DNA of 35,576 bases from Desulfobacteraceae bacterium. GTDB lineage: Bacteria > Desulfobacterota > Desulfobacteria > Desulfobacterales > Desulfosarcinaceae. Below the pieces are notes generated by a model. It was given only the letters and a program-made list of their open reading frames with translations. It did no database searches and had not been told where the DNA came from. The DNA lies in the NCBI GenBank assembly GCA_024230435.1, contig JAAERL010000967.1, positions 1-35,576 of the forward strand, given 5' to 3'. Within the stretch, counting starts at the first letter, position 1; each line of letters begins with the position of its first letter. Below are positions 27,961 to 35,530 of the stretch, piece after piece. The position numbers and the translations under genes were made by a program.

Positions 27961-30900
27961 ATGGTTGGGCAGCACAAACATATACAGGCGAGACCACTAT
28001 TTGCGTTTACCGCGGCGGCGGGCATTTTCCCCGGTGCGGCAAATACGGAGCAATTCTGGGAAAAAATTGTCAGGGCAGAACCTGCGGAACTGACCCCAAT
28101 GGACCAAAGGTGGGGGCTGCATCGGGATGTTTACCATTCACCGGAGCCGGGAATCCCCAACAGGATATATCTGGATAAAGCTTTTTGCCTGCCGGAGCAA
28201 AAGGAGAAAAACGGCTCTCAGATCCGCTATGGCATAGAGGTGCTCAAAACACTGTCTGAGAATATTTTAACCCATGAAAAAGGATTTTCCTTTTCGCAGA
28301 CAGCCCTTGTTTTGGGGACGTCATGGAGTGATCAGGGTTACTTCGCAAATGATTTGGATTTTTACTTCAACGCAAAAAAGTCCTTCGATAAACGGTTTTC
28401 ACCCGATGAGCAGTTAAAGGATCTTGCCGAGTGTATTGGAGCCGGAGGCCCCGCCGTTTCCGTGGATACCGCATGCGCGTCTTCGCTTTACGCGGTTGAA
28501 ATAGCGGTCAGCCTCATCGAGAGCGGTCAGGCGGATTCAGCCGTTATTCTTGGCCTGAATGTGGTCATCCCCCCCTTTTTAATGTCCGGTTTTTCTCAAC
28601 TGATGGCCCTTTCACCTGAAGGAAAATGTCTGCCGTTTTCACGCCATGCGTCAGGCATGGCGCCGGGTGAGGCGGTTGCCGCGGTTTTTTTGGAACCGCT
28701 TGAAAATGCGCTGGCATCAGGCCGGGAAATTCTGGGCGTTTTATGTGCCGCGGGTCTGTCCTCGGACGGGTCGGAAGGCTCGGTTTTTGCGCCGGGCCCC
28801 ACGGGGCAGAAGAATGCCTACCAAAGAGCCTATCGGGGCATTAACCCGCCGGAGGTCGATTATATCGAAGCCCATGGAACAGCTACTGCTTTGGGTGATA
28901 AAATCGAGGTCCAGGGCATACATGATTTTTTTTCACCCCACCTAAAGAAAAATAAAAAAATATTTGCAGGATCGGTCAAATCACTTGTGGGCCATTCTCT
29001 GGCGGCAGCAGGCCTCAGTTCACTGATCAAGGCGCTGCTGATGCTTCAGCACAAAACCATTCCACCCCATATCGATACCCCGCCAAGCCCGATTCTGGAC
29101 AATAAATGTGTGGCGCTTGCACAGGAGCCCATTGCGCTTGATACAAAAAAGCGGCCCGCCCGTATTGGTGTGTCAGCCTTTGGCTTTGGCGGTTCCAATG
29201 CCCATCTGGTGATCGAGTCCTATGATGTGCGATTTCACGGAACAGGTGAAAAAAGACAAAAACAAGACAGCGTGTTTCCCGATATCGCCATAGTCGATTT
29301 TGAAGGCGGCTTTGGAAACCGCTTATCCTTATGCGATCTGGAACCGGATTTTTGGACCGATGGCAACGCCGCCGCCTTCCCGGACGATCGTTTTGGCGGA
29401 GCTTTAAAGCACCGAATGCGGGGTTATTTTTTGCCGGACCGAATCACCATCGAAGGCAAAAGACTCAAATTCGGCTCCAAAATTCTCACCCGAATAGATG
29501 CCTTCCAGAATCATGCGGTTGATCTTGTCAACTCTCTGATAAAGCGCAATGCCGCGGTGATTGATGCCGATGATGCGGCGATAACCATGACCACAAACGT
29601 CGGCGGGGCCCGGTCCTTTCAGATCGTTAGAAAATATTATGCCGATTATGTGTTGGGCGGCAAAGCCGTGAAAAAAGAAAAACTGCCCGAAACCACCCTT
29701 GAAGACATTGGATCGACATTGGGGTCCATGTTTTCGGGATACCCGGCCTATCATTTTAATTTGAAGGGATTCCACCAGACTTGTGCAGGTGATACCCATA
29801 CGTTTTGGACAACGTTGCTTACTGCGCAAGTCCTGCTCCGAAACCATTGCCGAACCCTTATCGCGGGCGCCGGGCACATGATCAAAACGCCGGTGGATCT
29901 TGATGACAGGCGATTAAAAGGTGAAAACCCCCCTCTTTTAATTGAGGGTTCAGCCGTCTTTCTTTTAAAACGTATGCCTGCCGCCAAGGCCGACGGGGAT
30001 CGGGTTCTGGCAACCATTGAGGCCATTGTGCCCTTTTCAAGGGCAGACAGCTTTAAAAAAGCTTGCAAAGTAGCTGGTATCGAACCTGATGCGCTCGATA
30101 TCAAAGCCTTTTCCCAAGTCAGACCGGAATTCGATACACACCGGCAGCCGGGTAGACGATTTTTAGGAGAGGCCACCGGTTGCGAGGTGCTTTTATCCGT
30201 TTTGCTTAAAAAGGGCAAGCGGGCCGTCATTGAAGTATATGACGGCCCGCAACCGTGTTTCAGAGTGTTTATCAAAAAACATGCCGAGCAACTAATGGAG
30301 CCGCGGAAGATAGAGATACCTGTCTCCATTTGTGTGAACCATCAAATTTCTTATCTTAAAAAATCTTTCGGGCCCCGTTCGGCCGCTATGACCGCCGATG
30401 GTTTGGCCGCTGCCGAACCCGCCGCTCGCGTTGTTGAAAACAAAGCCCCTTGCGCAAACGGCTCTGATATGATGGATATTTTCCTGGCATGGCATGGCGC
30501 AACCTCGTCAGCAGTGCATCGGTTTCTTAATACCCAAGCGCGTTTGCTTTCAATGAAAAGGGACGCACCGAGTCTTCAGCAAGGCGCGCCGCATCGTCAG
30601 CAAAGGAGGTGGACCAATAGCGTTCAGGGCCGGGCCCATTGCGTACTGTCTAACATTTCGCAAAGATCGTCAGCAGAGCAGCCGCAAAAGTTTTCCGCTG
30701 CACTGAATGTGGATGAATCGCATCCTTATTTTTTCGACCACCCCCTGGATCATGTGCCGGGCATTCTAATTCTTCATGGGGCGCTGGAACTGTATACTAT
30801 TGCGGCAAAGCAGCTTTCGGCGAATGATTTTTTCGTCAGCTCCATCGCTATAGATTTCAAAAAAATTTGTGAAAAGACAATGCCTATAGTAATCGAGCTG

Positions 30901-31470
30901 TCTTTTTCCCAAACCGATCCGGCAAAGCTGCTGGAATGCCAGTGCAATGTTGTTCAGAACAATCGAAGCACGGCTACATTGAGCATTGAAGCAAAACCTG
31001 TCCAAACCGGTAAAAGGCCGCTTGAATTCAAATCAGAGAAAACTGCCCAAGCCTATCATGACCCGGCCGTATTACATAAGCACAAGGCAAAAAATGTGCT
31101 CGTTTCGGAATACACCACAAAAGATGGATATCTGTTTTTCGATCTGATCACCCCGCCACCGGGCCATGTTCTTTGCTGTGACAACAGGGGCATTTACTCC
31201 ATGCTGTATATTCTCGAAGTGACAAGGCAGTGCGGCATGATCATTCTTCATAAGATTTCAAAAATTGCATTGGATACGCCCATGATTCTAATGTCCCTGA
31301 CCTTCTGCCTGGATAGACCGGCATTCGGCGGAGGCGCTCTTCAGATAAGTCATGCTCTGGCCGGAAATAATATTAGCGGTAACTCCGCCATGGGCTCGAT
31401 GGATTTTTCACTGCACGATAGCACAGGCGTAATAGGATCAAGCACAATATCCACTCTAATTGTGAATTAA
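27961..31470 (+). CDS. KS-CLF-AfsA-type hotdog fusion (PfaC-like)
   Basis: 1169 aa. Residues about 10-420 are a ketosynthase with an intact triad: Cys172 (DTACASS), His305 (EAHGTAT) and His345 (VGHSLAAAG), plus Lys340. Residues about 440-775 are a second, degenerate KS fold (chain-length-factor type). A Cys608 remains in a TCAGDTHTF motif, but Glu737 stands where the second His would be (FLGEATG). After a Gln/Ser-rich linker, residues about 905-1165 hold two hotdog repeats. The first has HPYFFDHPLDHVPG (921-934), the signature of the AfsA family of gamma-butyrolactone enzymes. The second has ILEVTRQCG near 1088. PUFA synthase PfaC has the same order, KS-CLF-DH, with FabA-like dehydratases. 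Here the hotdog looks AfsA-like, so it may dehydrate or transfer the acyl chain. It presumably works in trans with the preceding protein. Confidence 0.9.
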   Translation: MVGQHKHIQARPLFAFTAAAGIFPGAANTEQFWEKIVRAEPAELTPMDQRWGLHRDVYHSPEPGIPNRIYLDKAFCLPEQKEKNGSQIRYGIEVLKTLSENILTHEKGFSFSQTALVLGTSWSDQGYFANDLDFYFNAKKSFDKRFSPDEQLKDLAECIGAGGPAVSVDTACASSLYAVEIAVSLIESGQADSAVILGLNVVIPPFLMSGFSQLMALSPEGKCLPFSRHASGMAPGEAVAAVFLEPLENALASGREILGVLCAAGLSSDGSEGSVFAPGPTGQKNAYQRAYRGINPPEVDYIEAHGTATALGDKIEVQGIHDFFSPHLKKNKKIFAGSVKSLVGHSLAAAGLSSLIKALLMLQHKTIPPHIDTPPSPILDNKCVALAQEPIALDTKKRPARIGVSAFGFGGSNAHLVIESYDVRFHGTGEKRQKQDSVFPDIAIVDFEGGFGNRLSLCDLEPDFWTDGNAAAFPDDRFGGALKHRMRGYFLPDRITIEGKRLKFGSKILTRIDAFQNHAVDLVNSLIKRNAAVIDADDAAITMTTNVGGARSFQIVRKYYADYVLGGKAVKKEKLPETTLEDIGSTLGSMFSGYPAYHFNLKGFHQTCAGDTHTFWTTLLTAQVLLRNHCRTLIAGAGHMIKTPVDLDDRRLKGENPPLLIEGSAVFLLKRMPAAKADGDRVLATIEAIVPFSRADSFKKACKVAGIEPDALDIKAFSQVRPEFDTHRQPGRRFLGEATGCEVLLSVLLKKGKRAVIEVYDGPQPCFRVFIKKHAEQLMEPRKIEIPVSICVNHQISYLKKSFGPRSAAMTADGLAAAEPAARVVENKAPCANGSDMMDIFLAWHGATSSAVHRFLNTQARLLSMKRDAPSLQQGAPHRQQRRWTNSVQGRAHCVLSNISQRSSAEQPQKFSAALNVDESHPYFFDHPLDHVPGILILHGALELYTIAAKQLSANDFFVSSIAIDFKKICEKTMPIVIELSFSQTDPAKLLECQCNVVQNNRSTATLSIEAKPVQTGKRPLEFKSEKTAQAYHDPAVLHKHKAKNVLVSEYTTKDGYLFFDLITPPPGHVLCCDNRGIYSMLYILEVTRQCGMIILHKISKIALDTPMILMSLTFCLDRPAFGGGALQISHALAGNNISGNSAMGSMDFSLHDSTGVIGSSTISTLIVN

Positions 31471-31473
31471 ACT

Positions 31474-33006
31474 ATGAAAAAAAGCATATCATCGCAAAAA
31501 GAAAAGAAACACACGGGATTTATCGACCGTTTTCTTTCAGCGGTTTCCGATCACCCGGAGGCAATCGCCATCGAATATGAAGATGAACCGCAGAAGAATT
31601 TCACCTATGCCGGACTTCTCGAAAAAATGGAGAGATTCAAAGGCTTTTTTGAAAAAAAAGAAGTTTCTAAAAATGAAATAGTGGCGCTGATTCTTCCGGC
31701 CGGAGATGATTTTATTTCAATTTTTTATGGGTTGGTGTCCGCAGGGGGCGTGGCCCTGCCATTGAATTCAGGATTGACTCTGTTTGAAATGAAGAACATC
31801 CTGACGGATGCGCAACCAGCCGGGGTTGTGTGTACCGGAAAGATTTTGGCCGCATACCGGAAGCTATTCGAACAAATCCCCGGCATTCGATTTATTGCGG
31901 TTATCGATACCGCCGCTGAACAGGCCGGTGATAGCATCGCCATTGAATCTGTCCAGGGGTTCAACGGCGTCCGAAGCCCTCTTTGCCCACCGCCGGGCAA
32001 TCCTGTTTCAACCTGTCATTACACCTATCGGGGGTGCGGATATCCACTGGGCGTTACCCACCGGTACCAGGATTATACCCTCTGTGTGAATGGTATGGAA
32101 AACCGGTATCCGCTGCGGCCCGATGACGCTTTTCTTATCGGGCTTCCCATCTACCCGATATACGGCATATCGATTCTGGTCATTTTCCCCCTGAGTTTGG
32201 GATGCAGGCTTGTAATCGCCAAAAATTTTATGGACCAGAACTTTGTGGATGCCTTAGAAAGGCATCGTGTGATGTTTACCTGTCTGGTTCCCATGATTTT
32301 GCCAAAGCTTGCATCGGAGTTAAAAAGCCGGGCAGGCCCAGGCAACATCAATATGCACCCGCATATAGTTATCGGGTCCAGCGCCACCCTTCTTCCCAAA
32401 AAACTTCATGAAGAGATCGCCGAGCTGTCCGGCCTGGAAATTATTCAGGGCTATGGGCTGACCGAAGCGCTATCCGTATCAGCAACCTTTAGAAAAATCC
32501 CGGAGGAACGGGGGACACTGGGGGCGCCCATCCACGAAGATATTGTCGTAAAACTCATTGATTACCAGGGCCATGAGGTCGCTCCGGGAACCCTTGGGCA
32601 GATTCTTGTCGGCGGGCCCACTGTCTGCGAAGGGTTTCTCAACAAACCGGAGGAGAATAAACGCTTTTTTAAAAACGGTTTTTTTCATACGGGAGACCTT
32701 GGCTATGTGGACGGCAACGGGTTTCTCAATTTTGAAGGCAGGGCGCTTCCCATAGCAAAGGTGGCCGCCCAGATGGTCGATCTTGTCGAAATTGAATCAG
32801 TCATGCTGATGCATCCTGACGTGATCAAGGCCAAAGCCGTTGAAAAAAAGGCGCCCGTGGGGCGCAATTACGTGTCCCTGACAGTCGTGGCCCGAAACAA
32901 ATCCGGCCTTGATGAAAAAAAGCTTCAAAGATTCTGCTCGGCCTGGCTTTCACCCTATAAAGTTCCTGCACAAATTACCGTAATAACAAAGGACACTTTA
33001 TCATGA
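31474..33006 (+). CDS. AMP-forming acyl-CoA synthetase-like protein with altered catalytic motifs
   Basis: 510 aa with the ANL-superfamily fold. Recognisable are the A5 motif QGYGLTEA near residue 325, HTGDLGYVDGNGFL near residue 405 and a following GR hinge. Two key motifs are abnormal. The phosphate-binding loop, usually TSGTTGxPKG, reads TYRGCGYPLGV near residue 184 and has no lysine. The protein ends at SPYKVPAQITVITKDTLS, before the usual LPxTxxGK motif that carries the adenylation lysine. Either it catalyses a different step, or it only binds acyl groups, or it works with a partner. The stop overlaps the next start by 4 bp, so truncation by a recent frameshift is not suggested. It would be expected to load or release acyl chains for the synthase. 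Confidence 0.85.
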   Translation: MKKSISSQKEKKHTGFIDRFLSAVSDHPEAIAIEYEDEPQKNFTYAGLLEKMERFKGFFEKKEVSKNEIVALILPAGDDFISIFYGLVSAGGVALPLNSGLTLFEMKNILTDAQPAGVVCTGKILAAYRKLFEQIPGIRFIAVIDTAAEQAGDSIAIESVQGFNGVRSPLCPPPGNPVSTCHYTYRGCGYPLGVTHRYQDYTLCVNGMENRYPLRPDDAFLIGLPIYPIYGISILVIFPLSLGCRLVIAKNFMDQNFVDALERHRVMFTCLVPMILPKLASELKSRAGPGNINMHPHIVIGSSATLLPKKLHEEIAELSGLEIIQGYGLTEALSVSATFRKIPEERGTLGAPIHEDIVVKLIDYQGHEVAPGTLGQILVGGPTVCEGFLNKPEENKRFFKNGFFHTGDLGYVDGNGFLNFEGRALPIAKVAAQMVDLVEIESVMLMHPDVIKAKAVEKKAPVGRNYVSLTVVARNKSGLDEKKLQRFCSAWLSPYKVPAQITVITKDTLS

Positions 33007-33641
33007 ATCAAATTCGTTCTTATACACCACTTTTAATAACCCTTATCGGCGGACTGCTGATCACCGTCCTTGCCATGCTAAGAATTGCAAAGGAGCCTTT
33101 TGGGCCGGGGAAAATTTTGGCATGCCTGACTGTGGTTATCTATTTTTTATGGAAAATCATTGAATCGAGAATCACAGTCGCTGAAACATCACAGGGCCAA
33201 AACCATGATAAAGGCACTGTTGAAATGTGCGCGGCTGTAGAAATCGGATTGCTCGCGGCGGTCTTTTTAAAGAGCGCTCCGGTAAATTCCGCACTGGCAA
33301 CGGCAGGCCTTTCGGTTATGGCTGTCGGTCTTGCGCTCCGGTTTGCCGCCATCGCCGCTCTGGGAAAAGACTACACCCTGAGGATACGGGCAATCAGCGA
33401 CCTGGTGGTTGACATAGGCCCTTATAGCTGGGTAAGGCATCCATCCTACCTTGGAACTCTGATCGTTCATACCGGCCTGGTTTTGGTCTTTCCGGGCGTT
33501 GCGCCCTTTTTGTTTCTGGCGCTCTGGTTTTTTGCCGTCACCTTTAGAGCCCTGATCGAAGACCGCTTTCTTATGCAAAACAGAATGTACAAGATCTATT
33601 CAACTCACACAAAGCAACTTATTTTTCCGGGATTACTATAA
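33003..33641 (+). CDS. Isoprenylcysteine carboxyl methyltransferase (ICMT)-family membrane protein, copy 1
   Basis: 212 aa. About five hydrophobic segments: residues 9-26, 36-53, 78-118, 148-170 and 173-185. The family core is GPYSWVRHPSYLGTLIVHTG near residues 139-158, followed by LIEDRFLMQNRMYKIYSTHTKQLIPG-like ending. The RHPxYxG motif and the acidic pair (here Glu-Asp rather than Glu-Glu) form the SAM-binding site in this family. In alkylresorcinol pathways such as the Streptomyces srs cluster, a related membrane enzyme O-methylates a phenolic lipid, so a lipid O-methyltransferase role is plausible here. The start overlaps the ligase stop (ATGA), indicating translational coupling. Confidence 0.85.
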   Translation: MNQIRSYTPLLITLIGGLLITVLAMLRIAKEPFGPGKILACLTVVIYFLWKIIESRITVAETSQGQNHDKGTVEMCAAVEIGLLAAVFLKSAPVNSALATAGLSVMAVGLALRFAAIAALGKDYTLRIRAISDLVVDIGPYSWVRHPSYLGTLIVHTGLVLVFPGVAPFLFLALWFFAVTFRALIEDRFLMQNRMYKIYSTHTKQLIFPGLL

Positions 33642-33663
33642 ACAGATAGGAGAGATTCGTATT

Positions 33664-34308
33664 ATGAGTAATATTCAGGGAAAACTGCCGGTCATATTAT
33701 CCGTATCATTTGTTGCGGTAATTATCATTCTTTCAGTCATTAAATTCAGCAACTGGGATGGGCCGCCGCTTTTGCTGGGGGTTCTTTTCATCGTGCTCTA
33801 TCTTTTGTGGCTTTTCGCTGAATCCAGGATTGCCGTGGGCGAAATCGATATGGAGAAAACCAGACTGGACAAAGGGACATTGGAAGCCTATGCCGCCGCC
33901 CGGGCCGCGACCGTCATCACCGCCCTTGCAAGTCCTTCGTTGAGCATTGCCAATCATCTGTGGCTTTACATCGGCATTACTGTTTTCGCCGGGGCTGTTC
34001 TGTTAAGATTAGAGGCCATCCGAATCCTTGGAAAGTTCTATTCCCACAGGATCAGGCTTCAGGATGAACATAAAATTATCGATCATGGGCCTTATCACTA
34101 TATCCGGCATCCGGCCTATACGGGTATGATTCTGGCTCATACCGGCTTTGTGATTTTTTTCTTCAGCGTTCCGGCCCTGATAGCCCTGATGGTTCTTTAT
34201 ATGTTTGTTATTGTGCGTATTCTGGTCGAAGAGAGCATGCTGTTAAAACTTGACGCTTATAAAGTCTATTCGAAAAACAAAAAGCGCCTGATACCCTGTA
34301 TCTGGTAG
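33664..34308 (+). CDS. ICMT-family membrane methyltransferase-like protein, copy 2
   Basis: 214 aa, similar in length and layout to the protein just upstream and probably an old tandem duplicate. It shares the N-terminal hydrophobic pair, the AESRIAVGE segment (ESRITVAE in copy 1) and KGTLEAYAA (KGTVEMCAA). The catalytic core is GPYHYIRHPAYTGMILAHTG near residues 142-161, then LVEESMLLKLDAYKVYSKNKKRLIPCIW with the canonical Glu-Glu pair. It should sit in the inner membrane and use SAM. Two copies suggest two methylations, or one enzyme and one altered partner. GGAGAG precedes the ATG and the gap to copy 1 is 22 bp. Confidence 0.85.
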   Translation: MSNIQGKLPVILSVSFVAVIIILSVIKFSNWDGPPLLLGVLFIVLYLLWLFAESRIAVGEIDMEKTRLDKGTLEAYAAARAATVITALASPSLSIANHLWLYIGITVFAGAVLLRLEAIRILGKFYSHRIRLQDEHKIIDHGPYHYIRHPAYTGMILAHTGFVIFFFSVPALIALMVLYMFVIVRILVEESMLLKLDAYKVYSKNKKRLIPCIW

Positions 34309-34318
34309 TGGAGAAAGC

Positions 34319-35314
34319 ATGCTCAAAATCGTCCTGTTAGGCGGAACCGGTTTTATCGGTTCCGCCACGCTAAGAAAAATCCGGGAAACATCCGGCGAAA
34401 ATATCCAGATCCATGCATTGATACGCAGAGATACCGGACGGGTGAAGGCCCCTTTTGTCACCACTTTTGAAGGCTGTCTGCCCGGCCGGATTCCCAAAGA
34501 ACTTTTCCCTAAAGAACCTCATGTCGTCGTGCATTTTGCCACCAAACAGATCGATACGGATAACACCGGCTACCATAATGCAAATGTTAAAGGAACAAAA
34601 AGACTGCTTGAATCGTTGCCGCCATCGGCTATGGGCGTCATATACGGCAGCTCCATGTCGGTTTATGGCCAGGGCGAACAGGCGTGTGTAACTGAACAGG
34701 CTCCTGGGCAGCCGGAGACAAAACTTTCAAAAACGCGAGCCATGGCGGAAAGCCTTATCCTTAATCAGATGCGCCAAACACAGCGAAGCGGTTTTGTTTT
34801 GCGACCGAGATTCATTTTAGGCCAGGGGGACCGGTTTACCCTTAAAGGGTTTAGGGCAATGGCCGCAAAAGGCATCATCATTGGTACAGGCAAACAGTCA
34901 TACTCAATCATCGATGTGGATGATTATGCTGATATCATAATAAGCCTTGCCCAATCGGTGATCCATAGAAGCGAACACAATAACCCGGCATCCCGCCCCC
35001 TTAATATCGGTTACCGGACACCTGTTTCATTGAACGTTATCCTGAATGAAATCTGCAAACAGGACACTTTCGGGCCTCCGGTAAAACGCATACCGGTATT
35101 TAAAGGCATGTGCGCGTTTTTAAGAAAGCTTCCCGTTCCCGCCCTTGAAAATTTTGTGACAAAACTCGACCTCGTGGGGCATTCGCATTCCGGCGATGTG
35201 AGCGCCCTGGAACAAGAAATTGGTAGCAAGATAACCGCTAAAGATTCTACTCGTGTTTTCAGGAGAATTCTTTCGGCATCGCATAAATCGCATGGATCAA
35301 ACGAAAAGATATAA
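34319..35314 (+). CDS. NAD-dependent epimerase/dehydratase-like extended SDR
   Basis: 331 aa. The N-terminal LLGGTGFIGSATLRKI (GxxGxxG) binds NAD(P). IYGSSMSVYGQGE near residue 107 is the usual SSxxVYG segment with the catalytic serine region. The usual YxxxK pair reads TKLSK (near residue 141), so the tyrosine is replaced by threonine while the lysine remains. LRPRFILGQGD and IIDVDDYADIII are normal for the family and would contact substrate and cofactor. The role could be a ketone reduction, a dehydration or a non-catalytic one; the missing Tyr makes a standard redox role uncertain. It is the last gene of the operon, 10 bp after copy 2 of the ICMT-like genes. Its final codons recur at 35531-35576. 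Confidence 0.85.
   Translation: MLKIVLLGGTGFIGSATLRKIRETSGENIQIHALIRRDTGRVKAPFVTTFEGCLPGRIPKELFPKEPHVVVHFATKQIDTDNTGYHNANVKGTKRLLESLPPSAMGVIYGSSMSVYGQGEQACVTEQAPGQPETKLSKTRAMAESLILNQMRQTQRSGFVLRPRFILGQGDRFTLKGFRAMAAKGIIIGTGKQSYSIIDVDDYADIIISLAQSVIHRSEHNNPASRPLNIGYRTPVSLNVILNEICKQDTFGPPVKRIPVFKGMCAFLRKLPVPALENFVTKLDLVGHSHSGDVSALEQEIGSKITAKDSTRVFRRILSASHKSHGSNEKI
35262..35307 (+). repeat. 46-bp perfect direct repeat, copy A (3' end of SDR gene)
   Basis: GGAGAATTCTTTCGGCATCG to CAAACGAAAA is identical base for base to 35531-35576. This copy is coding and ends two codons before the SDR stop. Confidence 0.95.
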
Positions 35315-35329
35315 ATAAAGGTGTAGATT

Positions 35330-35360
35330 GTAGGTCGGATTAAGGGCCACCAATCCGACA
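35330..35360 (+). repeat. REP-like hairpin downstream of the operon
   Basis: GTAGGTCGGATT and AATCCGAC form an 8-bp perfect stem (35334-35341 with 35352-35359) around a 10-base loop, preceded by the tetranucleotide GTAG. GTAG-headed short palindromes of this kind are typical of REP elements mobilised by RAYT transposases. It may also protect or end the operon mRNA, although no T-run follows. Confidence 0.55.
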
Positions 35361-35452
35361 AAGGCAAACGCGAACGCATGATTGGAGCGTTTTGGTTACG
35401 CTGGCGAGGAAATAAAACAAAGCCTTTTACGTAAAATCAGACTTGTTTTAAA

Positions 35453-35529
35453 ATAAAAGAGTAATTATTTTTTTGGATCATTTCCCGGATGAATTTATCG
35501 ATGGATTTTACGCAAATTTTCATCACCCC
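35453..35529 (+). repeat. 77-bp direct repeat, right copy
   Basis: Matches 22017-22093 except for two substitutions, same orientation. It is immediately followed by the second copy of the 46-bp SDR tail, separated by one base. Confidence 0.93.
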
Positions 35530-35530
35530 T

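Noticed and set aside
32940-33010. Frameshift truncating the AMP ligase
   Set aside because: I looked for the missing GK motif in the other frames after 33000 and found only the N-terminus of the overlapping methyltransferase. The ATGA coupling suggests a genuine end.
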